Below, in pieces: positions 8,470-16,276 of a stretch of DNA of 64,000 nt. How positions within the stretch are numbered: position 1 is the first letter of the stretch; every line of letters begins with the position of its first letter. Location: NCBI RefSeq assembly GCF_008838325.1, contig NZ_CP042829.1, forward strand, positions 2,294,001 to 2,358,000, in the 5' to 3' direction. This DNA is from Tepidiforma bonchosmolovskayae (lineage in GTDB: Bacteria > Chloroflexota > Dehalococcoidia > Tepidiformales > Tepidiformaceae). Below the pieces are notes generated by a model. The model did no database searches and was not told where the DNA came from. It saw only the letters and a program-made list of their open reading frames with translations. Made by a program: the position numbers and the translations under genes.

Positions 8470-9219
8470 TTGCGCTTGCGCCGACCTTTCATCGCCGGCA
8501 ACTGGAAGATGCACACCACCGAAGCCGATGCCGTCGCACTCGCCGCCGCCGTCCGCGAGCAGACCGCCGCGGCCGCCTGCGATGTCGCCGTCTGCGTCCC
8601 CTTCCCCCACCTCGGCCCCGTCCGCGAGGCGCTCCGCGGCGGCCACGTCCGGCTCGGTGCACAGGACGTCCACTGGGAGCCGAAGGGCGCCTTCACCGGT
8701 GAGGTCAGCGCCCCGATGCTCGAAGACTACTGCCAGCTCGTCATCATCGGCCACAGCGAACGCCGCCAGTACTTCTGCGAGACCGACGAGTGGGTCAACC
8801 GGAAGCTCCGCGCACTCCTCGCCTCCCGTCTCGACCCGATCGTCTGCATCGGCGAAACCCTCGACCAGCGCCGCGCCGGCGAAACCGAGGCCGTCCTTGA
8901 ACGCCAGCTCCGGGGCGCCCTCGCCGGTATCGAGCCGTCCGCCCGCATCACCATCGCCTACGAGCCTGTCTGGGCCATCGGCACCGGCGAAACCGCCACG
9001 CCCGAACAGGCGCAGGAGGCCTGCGCCTTCGTCCGCCGCATCCTCCGCGAACTGGGCGGCCCCGTCGCCGACGCTATCCGGATCCAGTATGGTGGAAGCG
9101 TGAATCCCGCCAACGCCGCCGCGCTGCTGGCCCAGCCCGATATCGACGGCGCCCTCGTCGGGGGTGCCTCGCTCGATGTCGCCCAGTTCGCCGCAATCTG
9201 CGCGGCCGTGCCTGCCTGA
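8470..9219 (+). CDS. tpiA: Triosephosphate isomerase
   Basis: Triosephosphate isomerase interconverts dihydroxyacetone phosphate and glyceraldehyde 3-phosphate. The 249-residue TIM barrel has all catalytic elements: the lysine in GNWKMH, the histidine in IGHSERRQ, the glutamate and loop 6 in AYEPVWAIGTGETA, and the phosphate-binding YGGSVN near the C-terminus. The start appears to be TTG at 8470, with GGGAG eight bases or so upstream. No ATG or GTG fits the conserved N-terminus. It follows pgk in the operon and its stop overlaps the miaA ATG by one base (TGATG). Confidence 0.97.
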   Translation: MRLRRPFIAGNWKMHTTEADAVALAAAVREQTAAAACDVAVCVPFPHLGPVREALRGGHVRLGAQDVHWEPKGAFTGEVSAPMLEDYCQLVIIGHSERRQYFCETDEWVNRKLRALLASRLDPIVCIGETLDQRRAGETEAVLERQLRGALAGIEPSARITIAYEPVWAIGTGETATPEQAQEACAFVRRILRELGGPVADAIRIQYGGSVNPANAAALLAQPDIDGALVGGASLDVAQFAAICAAVPA

Positions 9220-10157
9220 TGCTCCGCCGGCTCGTCGCCATCGTCGGCGCCACCGGCACCGGCAAAAGCGCCGCCGCCCTCCAGCTCGCGCAGCGCCTCG
9301 GCGGCGAAATCGTCAACGCCGACAGCCGCCAGGTCTACCGCGGCATGGATATCGGCACCGCCAAGCCGACGCCCGCAGAGCGCCGGCTTGTCCGCCACCA
9401 CCTCTACGACATCCGCGACCCCCGCGAGGGCTACTCACTTGCCGAATACCGGGCCGACGCCCGCACCGCGTTCGAAGCCATCTGGGCACGCGGCAGCTTC
9501 CCCTGGCTGGTCGGCGGCACCCCCCAGTACGCCTGGGCCATCCTCGAAAACTGGCAGGTGCCGGCGGTCCCGCCCGACCCCGGGCTGCGCGACGCCCTGC
9601 AGGCGTTCGCCGACGCCGTAGGCCCGGCGGCCCTCCACGCCCGCCTCGCCGCCGTCGACCCGGCCTCTGCCGCCCGCATCGACCCGCGGAATGTCCGGCG
9701 CGTCATCCGCGCCCTCGAGGTGTACGAGAAGACCGGCAAACCCATCTCCGCCTGGCAGCAGAAAGGCGCGCCCGACTTCGAGTACCTCCTCTTCGCCATC
9801 GATGTGCCCCGCCAGGAGCTCTACCGCCGGGTCGATGAACGGGTCGAGCGCATGTTCGCTGCCGGCCTCGTCGACGAGGTTCGTGCCCTGCTCGATGCCG
9901 GCGTCCCGCCCGACGCCCCCGCCATGTCCTCCATCGGGTACGCCGAGACCGTCGCCTTCCTCCAGGGGAAGCTCACCCTGGCCGACGCTATCGAGCGGAC
10001 GAAGCGCGCTACCCACCGCCTGGTCCGCTCCCAGGAGCAGTGGTTCCGCCGCGATGACCCCCGCATCACCTGGGTCCGCGACGCCGACGACATCGACCTC
10101 CAGGCGAACATCTTCACCGGCGTCTGCACCAACGCCATCCGCGGCGAGCGCCGGTAG
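9219..10157 (+). CDS. miaA: tRNA dimethylallyltransferase
   Basis: MiaA adds a dimethylallyl group to A37 of tRNAs reading UNN codons. The 312-residue protein has the P-loop IVGATGTGKSAAALQLA, then EIVNADSRQVYRGMDIGTAKPT, and HHLYDIRDPREGYSLAEY. Mid-protein it has RNVRRVIRALEVYEKTGKPIS, then MSSIGYAE and the RATHRLVRSQEQWFRRD tail. The usual GGTGLY segment reads GGTPQYAWAI here, a modest departure near residue 93. It overlaps the tpiA stop by one base and is the last gene of the glycolytic run before dapF, which has its own promoter-like element. Confidence 0.94.
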   Translation: MLRRLVAIVGATGTGKSAAALQLAQRLGGEIVNADSRQVYRGMDIGTAKPTPAERRLVRHHLYDIRDPREGYSLAEYRADARTAFEAIWARGSFPWLVGGTPQYAWAILENWQVPAVPPDPGLRDALQAFADAVGPAALHARLAAVDPASAARIDPRNVRRVIRALEVYEKTGKPISAWQQKGAPDFEYLLFAIDVPRQELYRRVDERVERMFAAGLVDEVRALLDAGVPPDAPAMSSIGYAETVAFLQGKLTLADAIERTKRATHRLVRSQEQWFRRDDPRITWVRDADDIDLQANIFTGVCTNAIRGERR

Positions 10158-10170
10158 CCGGCCCGGCCGC

Positions 10171-10176
10171 TACACT
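10171..10176 (+). promoter_or_regulatory. dapF: -10-like element abutting dapF (leaderless candidate)
   Basis: TACACT ends six bases before the dapF ATG at 10183, the distance at which transcription would begin at the start codon. No ribosome binding site is present between them. Confidence 0.5.
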
Positions 10177-10182
10177 CTCCCC

Positions 10183-11025
10183 ATGCGCGTTACCAAGATG
10201 CACGGCCTCGGCAACGACTACATCTACCTCGCACCCGCCCGCGAGGACGAATATGACTGGCCCGAGCTCTCCCGCCGCGTCAGCGATCGCCACTTCGGCG
10301 TCGGCAGCGATGGGCTCATCCTCGCCCTTCCGTCGAAGGTTGCCGACGTCCGCATGCGCATCTTCAACGCCGACGGCTCCGAAGCCGAGATGTGCGGCAA
10401 CGGCATCCGCTGTCTCGTGAAGTTCGCCGTCGAAGAGGGGCTCGTCCCTGCCGACCGCGACGAGGTCACCGTCGAGACGCTCGCCGGGATCAAGACCATC
10501 GCCGTCTTCCGCGAAAACGGCGTGGTCACCGCGGCTCGTGTCGATATGGGGCCGCCCAGCTTCGATCCTGCTGACCTCCCGGCCGCCGTCGAAGGGCCCG
10601 GTCCAGTCATCGACCTCCCCCTCACCGTCGACGGCGTCGACCTCCGCCTCACGCTCGTCAGCATGGGCAATCCCCACGCCATCCATTACGTGCAGACCGA
10701 CCCCGCCGAGTTCCCGCTCGAGCGCATCGGCCCCCTCGTCGAACATCACCCCCTCTTCCCCAAGCGCGTCAACTTCCAGGTCGTCCAGGTGCTCGGCCCC
10801 GGCGAGGTCCGCCACCGCGTCTGGGAGCGCGGCTCGGGCATCACCCTCGCCTCCGGCACCAGCGCCTCGGCCGTGGCCGCCGCCTCCCGCCTGCGCGGCC
10901 TGACCGGCGACCGCATCGTCGACCACATGCCCGGCGGCGACCTCATCCTCGAGTGGGATGGCGCCGGCTCCGTGTTCATGACCGGCCCCGCCGTCCGCGT
11001 CTTCGATGCCGAATGGTATACATAA
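10183..11025 (+). CDS. dapF: Diaminopimelate epimerase, with a Ser in place of the second catalytic Cys
   Basis: DapF converts LL- to meso-diaminopimelate for lysine and peptidoglycan. The 280-residue protein has the standard opening TKMHGLGNDYIYL, FGVGSDGLIL, and the first catalytic cysteine in EMCGNGIRC near residue 71. Later it has SMGNPHAIHYV and the ERGSG loop. The second site, normally ACGTGAC with the other catalytic cysteine, reads ASGTSAS here, putting serine at residue 224. The fold is clear, but the two-cysteine mechanism is not complete. The next gene, dapL, makes LL-diaminopimelate, so the pathway role fits. A shorter related racemase activity cannot be excluded. Confidence 0.88.
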   Translation: MRVTKMHGLGNDYIYLAPAREDEYDWPELSRRVSDRHFGVGSDGLILALPSKVADVRMRIFNADGSEAEMCGNGIRCLVKFAVEEGLVPADRDEVTVETLAGIKTIAVFRENGVVTAARVDMGPPSFDPADLPAAVEGPGPVIDLPLTVDGVDLRLTLVSMGNPHAIHYVQTDPAEFPLERIGPLVEHHPLFPKRVNFQVVQVLGPGEVRHRVWERGSGITLASGTSASAVAAASRLRGLTGDRIVDHMPGGDLILEWDGAGSVFMTGPAVRVFDAEWYT

Positions 11026-11136
11026 GCGCCGTCATCCGCGGCCCTAACGCCTGCCCGTGGTAGGATCGACCCCGTTCGCGCCCGGCGCCGCCCCGGAGCC
11101 GCGGCCGCGCGCCAACCCTGCACCCAGGACACCCGC

Positions 11137-12303
11137 ATGAAGCTCGCCCGCCGCGTCGAGGCGCTCCCGCCCTACCTGTTCGCCGAAATCTCGAAGAAAA
11201 TCGCCGCAAAGCGCGCCCAGGGCGTCGATATCGTCACCTTCGGCATCGGCGACCCCGACCTGCCCACGCCGCGCCACATCCTCGATGCCCTCCACCAGGC
11301 CGCCGAGGACCCGGTGAACCATCGCTATCCGGAATCCGAGGGGCTCCCCGAGCTCCGCGAAGCAATCGCCCGCTACTACCAGCGCCGCTTCGAGGTCTCC
11401 TTCGACCCGATGAAGGAGACCCTCCCCCTCATCGGCTCGAAAGAGGGCATCGGCCACATCGCCCTCTGCTTCATCGACCCCGGCGACATCGCCCTCGTTC
11501 CCGACCCGGCGTACCCGGTCTACGAGATCGGCACCATGTTCGCCGGCGGCGAATGCTACCGCCTCGACCTCAAGCGCGAGAATGGCTGGCTCCCCGACCT
11601 CGACGCCATCCCCGACGACGTCGCTCGCCGCGCGAAGGTCCTCTGGCTCAACTACCCGAACAATCCCACGGGAGCCGTCGCCCCGCTCGAGTTCTTCGAA
11701 AAGGCGGTCGCCTGGGCGAAGAAGTACGACGTTGCCATCCTCCACGACAACCCCTACTGCGACGTCGCCTACGACGGCTACAACCCCCCGACCATCTTCC
11801 AGGTCCCCGGCGCAAAGGACGTCGCCGTCGAATTCAACTCCTGGTCGAAGGCCTACAACATGACCGGCTGGCGCATCGGCATGGTCGTCGGCAACGCCCA
11901 GATGGTCGACGCCCTCATGCGCGTCAAGTCCAACCTCGATAGCGGCATCCCCCAGGCCATCCAGAAGATGGCCATCGCTGCCATCGACGGCCCCCAGGAC
12001 TGCATCGAGGAGCACAACCGCATCTACCAGCGCCGCCGCGACCGCATCGTCGAAGTCCTCCGCAAGTGCGGCCTCGAAGTCGATGTGCCAAAGGCCTCCC
12101 TCTACGTCTGGGCGAAACTCCCCGATGGCATCACCAGCGCCGACTACGCCGCCCGCCTCATCGACGAAACCGGCGTCGTCGTGACCCCCGGCCGCGGCTA
12201 CGGGCTCAACGGCGAGGGCTACATCCGCCTGTCGGTCACGACACCCGACGACCGGCTCGAAGAGGGGATGCGCCGCCTCGAGGAGTGGTCTGCAAAGCGC
12301 TGA
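11137..12303 (+). CDS. dapL: LL-diaminopimelate aminotransferase
   Basis: DapL makes LL-diaminopimelate directly from tetrahydrodipicolinate and glutamate, bypassing the acylated intermediates of lysine synthesis. The 388-residue fold-type I PLP enzyme begins ARRVEALPPYLFAEISKK and has FGIGDPDLPTP, typical of the DapL2 group. It has the NYPNNPTGAV segment, the DNPY motif, and the PLP lysine in SWSKAYNMTGWRIG near residue 237. The C-terminal arginine lies in YIRLSVTTPD. It follows dapF by about 110 bases; a TAGGAT at 11061-11066 could be its own -10. Related aminotransferases look similar, but adjacency to dapF supports this function. Confidence 0.88.
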   Translation: MKLARRVEALPPYLFAEISKKIAAKRAQGVDIVTFGIGDPDLPTPRHILDALHQAAEDPVNHRYPESEGLPELREAIARYYQRRFEVSFDPMKETLPLIGSKEGIGHIALCFIDPGDIALVPDPAYPVYEIGTMFAGGECYRLDLKRENGWLPDLDAIPDDVARRAKVLWLNYPNNPTGAVAPLEFFEKAVAWAKKYDVAILHDNPYCDVAYDGYNPPTIFQVPGAKDVAVEFNSWSKAYNMTGWRIGMVVGNAQMVDALMRVKSNLDSGIPQAIQKMAIAAIDGPQDCIEEHNRIYQRRRDRIVEVLRKCGLEVDVPKASLYVWAKLPDGITSADYAARLIDETGVVVTPGRGYGLNGEGYIRLSVTTPDDRLEEGMRRLEEWSAKR

Positions 12304-12336
12304 GGGAAAACCCTCGCAGCGCCGCCCCGCGGGCGG

Positions 12337-12342
12337 TACGCT
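12337..12342 (+). promoter_or_regulatory. hflX: -10-like element abutting hflX (leaderless candidate)
   Basis: TACGCT ends eight bases before the hflX ATG at 12351. The intervening AGAGGCAG could alternatively serve as a weak ribosome binding site. Confidence 0.4.
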
Positions 12343-12350
12343 AGAGGCAG

Positions 12351-13544
12351 ATGCCACGAGCGCTCCACCAGACTGCACCCGCACCCGACCGCGCCATCCT
12401 CGTCGCCGCCGACGTCCCCGGCGCCCTTCTGCCCGCCGACGAATCGCTCAATGAGCTCGCCGAGCTCGCCCGGACTGCCGGCGCCGAGGTCGTAGCCCGC
12501 TTCACCCAGCGGCTCGACCATCCCAACCCCGCAACCTACATCGGCAGCGGCAAGGTGCAGGAGATCGTCGAGGCCATCCGCGAACACGGCGCGAACGTCG
12601 TCATCTTCGACGATGAACTTTCGCCCTCGCAGCAGCGAAACCTCGAAAAGGCGCTCGGCGTCAAGGTCATCGACCGCACCGCCCTCATCCTCGACATCTT
12701 CGCGACCCGGGCCCAGACCCGCGAAGGCCGGCTGCAGGTCGAACTCGCCCAGCACCAGTACCTGCTGCCTCGCCTCGCCGGCCAGTGGTCCCACCTCGAA
12801 CGCATGGAAGGCGCCATCGGCACCCGCGGCCCCGGCGAAACCCAGATCGAGACTGACCGCCGCCTCATCCGCAACCGCATCGCCAAGATCCGCCGCGACC
12901 TCGAAGAGGTCCGCACCCAGCGCGAACTCTACCGGCGTCGCCGTGCGCGCAACAACGTCCCCGTCGTCGCGCTCGTCGGCTACACAAACGCCGGCAAGTC
13001 CACCCTCATGCGCGCCCTCAGCGGCGCCGACGTCCTTGCCGAGGATAAGCTCTTCGCCACGCTCGACCCGGTCACTCGCCGCATTTCGCTCCCCTCCGGC
13101 GAAATCGTCCTCCTGACCGATACCGTCGGGTTCATCCAGAAGCTCCCTACCCAGCTGGTCGCGGCCTTCCGCGCCACGCTCGAAGAGCTCGAGGACGCCG
13201 ACCTCCTCCTCCACGTCGTCGATATCTCCCACCCCAACGCCTACCAGCACGTCCAGACCGTCGAGGCCACCCTGCGCGAACTCGGCGTCGACCGCAAACC
13301 GCAGCTCCTCGCCCTCAACAAGGTCGACCTCCTCCGCCACGAGGATGGCCGCCCCGTCGCCGACTACGACGAAGCCCGGGCGATCATCCTCGGGGCCGGG
13401 GCACCGCCCCGCAACGTCGCCATCATCTCTGCGGCGAAGCGCTGGGGGCTCGACCTCCTTCGCGAGCGCATCGAAGAAGGCCTCGAAAGCGGCTTTGAGA
13501 ACGTCGAGCTCGAACTCCCCGCCGTGCTCTCCACTGCCGTTTGA
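12351..13544 (+). CDS. hflX: GTPase HflX
   Basis: HflX is a translational GTPase that binds the 50S subunit and splits stalled or hibernating ribosomes under stress. The 397-residue protein has the N-terminal HflX domain with NPATYIGSGKVQEI and DDELSPSQQRNLE, and the linker signature GPGETQIETDRRLI near residue 163. The GTPase motifs are GYTNAGKSTLM (G1), DTVGFIQKLP (G3) and NKVD (G4). The helical insertion QLVAAFRATLEE is typical. It begins 47 bases after dapL with its own -10-like element. It ends at a short C-terminal segment, without an extended extra domain. Confidence 0.95.
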   Translation: MPRALHQTAPAPDRAILVAADVPGALLPADESLNELAELARTAGAEVVARFTQRLDHPNPATYIGSGKVQEIVEAIREHGANVVIFDDELSPSQQRNLEKALGVKVIDRTALILDIFATRAQTREGRLQVELAQHQYLLPRLAGQWSHLERMEGAIGTRGPGETQIETDRRLIRNRIAKIRRDLEEVRTQRELYRRRRARNNVPVVALVGYTNAGKSTLMRALSGADVLAEDKLFATLDPVTRRISLPSGEIVLLTDTVGFIQKLPTQLVAAFRATLEELEDADLLLHVVDISHPNAYQHVQTVEATLRELGVDRKPQLLALNKVDLLRHEDGRPVADYDEARAIILGAGAPPRNVAIISAAKRWGLDLLRERIEEGLESGFENVELELPAVLSTAV

Positions 13545-13575
13545 ACGCCGGCGCAGCACCCGGTAGAACTCGGCT

Positions 13576-14859
13576 ATGAACCCCGAACGGCCCCCAGTTC
13601 CGCTTCCGCATCCCTCCGGGCCGCTCGCCGGCTACCGCGTCCTCGACCTTGCCGACGAAAAGGGCCAGCTCGGCGCCCGGCTCCTTGCCGAACTTGGCGC
13701 CGACGTCATCAAGGTCGAGCCCCCGCGCGACGGCGACCCCGGCAGGCAGCATGCTCCCTTCTTCCGCAACGAGGCCGGAACCGAAACCAGCCTCTTCTGG
13801 TGGACGATGAACGCCGGGAAACGCTCCATCACCCTCCAGCTCAGGCTGGAGGCCGGTCGCGAACTCTTCCACCGCCTCGTTGCCATCTCCGACATCATCA
13901 TCGAGACCACCATGCCCGGCGAGGCTGCTGCCCTCGGGCTCGATTACCCGACGATCGAACGCATCAACCCCTCCGCCATCCTCGTCTCCATCACCGGCTT
14001 CGGGCAGGATGGCCCCTACGCCCGCTGGCACGCCACCGACATCGTCGGTGCCGCCATGGGCGGCCTCATGTACCTCAACGGCGACCCCGAACGCGGCCCC
14101 GTCCGCACCACCGTCCCCCAGGCCTACACGCAGGTCAACGTCCAGGCGATGGTCGGCGCGCTCGTCGCGCTGTACGCCCGCGGGGTGAACGGCGGCATCG
14201 GCCAGCATGTCGATGTCTCGATGCAGGAGGCCGTCGCCAACGCGATGGACAATGCGCAGCAGACCTGGGATATCCGCCGGGTCAACGCCTCGGGCCCCGG
14301 CCTTTACCGGAACTCTGCCGGTGTCCGCACGGCCCGCTACCTGTTCGAGACCGCCGACGGCTGGGTCGCAGCCCTGCAGGCGGGCGGGCTCATCGGGCCG
14401 AACGCCAACGCCATCATCGACTGGCTCGCCGAGCATGGCGAAGCCCGCGGCCTCGATTCCCGGGAATGGCGCGCCCGCCTCACCGCTCCGCAGCCGCTCT
14501 CTCACGAAGACCGGGAGTACGTTGAAGCCACCATGGCCGCCTTCTGCCGCACCCGGAAGAAGGAAGAGCTCGTCGAAGAGGCGCAGCGCCGGGGTGCCGG
14601 ATGGGCGCCCGTCCTCAGTCCCAGCGAGATTGTCGAAAACAAACAGCTCGCAGCACGCGACTACTGGGTCCGCGTCGCCCACGAGGACATCGGCCAGTCG
14701 TTCACCTACCCCGGCGCGCCCTTCCGCCTGTCTGCCACTCCATGGCAGCAGCGCGGCCGCGCCCCGCATCTCGGCGAACATAACGAAGAGGTGTACTGCG
14801 GGCTCCTCGGGCTCGAACCCCAGGAGCTCCGCCGGCTCCGCCTCAGGATGGTGATCTGA
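13576..14859 (+). CDS. CaiB/BaiF (class III) CoA-transferase, first of a tandem pair
   Basis: Class III CoA transferases move CoA between acyl groups through an aspartyl-CoA anhydride. The 427-residue protein has the family start LAGYRVLDLADEKGQLGARLLAELGADVIKVE and NAGKRSITL. It has the SITGFGQDGPYARW segment and a GQHVDVSMQEAV motif that holds the expected catalytic aspartate. It lies two bases before a second family member. Such pairs occur as two-subunit enzymes, for example the benzylsuccinate CoA-transferase type, so a heteromer is plausible. The substrate cannot be read from sequence. A weak TAGAAC lies six bases before the ATG. The gene continues the plus-strand block after hflX. Confidence 0.87.
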   Translation: MNPERPPVPLPHPSGPLAGYRVLDLADEKGQLGARLLAELGADVIKVEPPRDGDPGRQHAPFFRNEAGTETSLFWWTMNAGKRSITLQLRLEAGRELFHRLVAISDIIIETTMPGEAAALGLDYPTIERINPSAILVSITGFGQDGPYARWHATDIVGAAMGGLMYLNGDPERGPVRTTVPQAYTQVNVQAMVGALVALYARGVNGGIGQHVDVSMQEAVANAMDNAQQTWDIRRVNASGPGLYRNSAGVRTARYLFETADGWVAALQAGGLIGPNANAIIDWLAEHGEARGLDSREWRARLTAPQPLSHEDREYVEATMAAFCRTRKKEELVEEAQRRGAGWAPVLSPSEIVENKQLAARDYWVRVAHEDIGQSFTYPGAPFRLSATPWQQRGRAPHLGEHNEEVYCGLLGLEPQELRRLRLRMVI

Positions 14860-14861
14860 CC

Positions 14862-16163
14862 GTGCCCGAACAACCCCCTCCGCCGCTCAAGAAGCCGTTT
14901 GAAGGCATCCGCGTTGCCGACTTTGCCTGGGTCGGCGTCGGCCCGCTTGTCTCCAAATACCTCGCCGACCACGGCGCCGAAGTCATCCGCATTGAAAGCG
15001 CCACCTACCCCGAGACCCTCCGCCGCGCCGGTCCCTTTGTCGATGATGTCCCCGACCTCGACGGCTCCGGCTACTTCGCGAACTTCAACAGCTCGAAGCT
15101 CGGCGTCACCGTCAATTTCAAGCACCCGAAGGGCCCAGACCTCGTTCGCCGCCTCCTCGCCCACTGCGACGTCGTCACCGAGTCGTACACGCCCGGGACC
15201 ATGGCCCGCTTCGGCTTCGACTACGAATCGGTCCGGCAAATCCGCCCCGACGTCATCATGATCTCCATGCCCCTCTACGGACAGACCGGCCCGTGGGCGC
15301 ACTACGCAGGCTACGGACACGTCCTCCAGGCTGCCGCCGGCTTCAACCACTTCACTGGCTGGGAGGATGGCCCGCCCATCGGCACCGGCGTCGCCTACAC
15401 CGACTTCCTCGTCCCGCATTTCGCCGCCATCGCCCTCATCGCGGCGCTCGACTACCGGCGCCGGACAGGACAGGGCCAGTACATCGATTTTTCCCAGTTC
15501 GAAGCCGCCATCCATGGTCTCTGGACGGCCATCCTCGACTGGACCGTCAACGGCCATGAGCAAACCCGCCTGGGCAACCACGACCTCGAGGCGGCCCCCC
15601 ACAACGCCTACCGCTGCCGCGACGGCCGCTGGGTCGTAATCGCCTGCGAGACCGAAAAGCACTGGGAGGGGCTCAAAGCCGCGCTCGGCCGCCCGGAGTG
15701 GTGCGACATGGAGCGCATGCGCCGCCGCTGGCAGCGCATCAACGAGCAGAAGGAGATCGACCGGCATCTCACCTTCTGGTTCGAGGACTTCACCCGGCTT
15801 CCCAGCGAGTCCGCCCTCCAGGTCGAAGAAGGCGTCGAGGGCCCGCCCGTCCGCAAGTACACCACGGAAGAAGTCGTCCAGCTCTTCCAGTCGTTCGGGG
15901 TCCCGTGCGGCATCGTCCAGTCCCCCGAAGAGATGCACGCCGACCCGCAGCTCGCCCACCGCCGCCACTACTGGAAGCTCGAACACCCCCGGATGGGGCT
16001 TCGCACCTACGACTCGCCCGCCTTCAAGCTCTCGAAGACGCCCGCCGAACTGACCCGGCCTGCCCCGCTCCTCGGCGAGCACAATGAGTACGTCTTCAAG
16101 CAGGTCGTCGGCCTCTCCGACGAGGAGTTCGTCAACCTCATGGCCGAAGGCGTCTTCGAGTAG
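14862..16163 (+). CDS. CaiB/BaiF (class III) CoA-transferase, second of a tandem pair
   Basis: This 433-residue protein is a second family III CoA transferase. It begins with GTG two bases after the first transferase, so they are co-translated. It has FEGIRVADFAWVGVGPL, DHGAEVIRIES, the SMPLYGQTGPWAHYAGYG segment, and GQYIDFSQFEAAIH with the likely catalytic aspartate. The C-terminal LLGEHNEYVF is typical. It is clearly divergent from its neighbour, which favours two different subunits over a recent duplication. Two GC-rich hairpins follow its stop. Likely substrates are aromatic, succinyl or carnitine-like acyl groups, but nothing nearby fixes this. Confidence 0.87.
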   Translation: MPEQPPPPLKKPFEGIRVADFAWVGVGPLVSKYLADHGAEVIRIESATYPETLRRAGPFVDDVPDLDGSGYFANFNSSKLGVTVNFKHPKGPDLVRRLLAHCDVVTESYTPGTMARFGFDYESVRQIRPDVIMISMPLYGQTGPWAHYAGYGHVLQAAAGFNHFTGWEDGPPIGTGVAYTDFLVPHFAAIALIAALDYRRRTGQGQYIDFSQFEAAIHGLWTAILDWTVNGHEQTRLGNHDLEAAPHNAYRCRDGRWVVIACETEKHWEGLKAALGRPEWCDMERMRRRWQRINEQKEIDRHLTFWFEDFTRLPSESALQVEEGVEGPPVRKYTTEEVVQLFQSFGVPCGIVQSPEEMHADPQLAHRRHYWKLEHPRMGLRTYDSPAFKLSKTPAELTRPAPLLGEHNEYVFKQVVGLSDEEFVNLMAEGVFE

Positions 16164-16166
16164 GCT

Positions 16167-16185
16167 CCCGGCCCGCTCGGCCGGG
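16167..16185 (+). terminator. GC-rich hairpin after the CoA-transferase pair
   Basis: CCCGGCC, a five-base loop and GGCCGGG follow the stop codon by a few bases. There is no T-tract, so it is only a possible terminator or RNA 3'-end stabiliser. Confidence 0.4.
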
Positions 16186-16221
16186 CGGCCGGGGCACCCC
16201 CCTCCCCTCGCGAAAAGGGAA

Positions 16222-16245
16222 AGGCCACCGCGCTTGCGGTGGCCT
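16222..16245 (-). terminator. Rho-independent terminator of the cytochrome oxidase operon
   Basis: A perfect 10-bp stem (AGGCCACCGC / GCGGTGGCCT) with a four-base loop lies between the convergent transferase and oxidase genes. Read on the minus strand it is followed by TTTCCCTTTTC, the expected T-rich tail. Confidence 0.8.
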
Positions 16246-16276
16246 CGCACAAGCCGACGTCAGACTGGCTGCTGCA

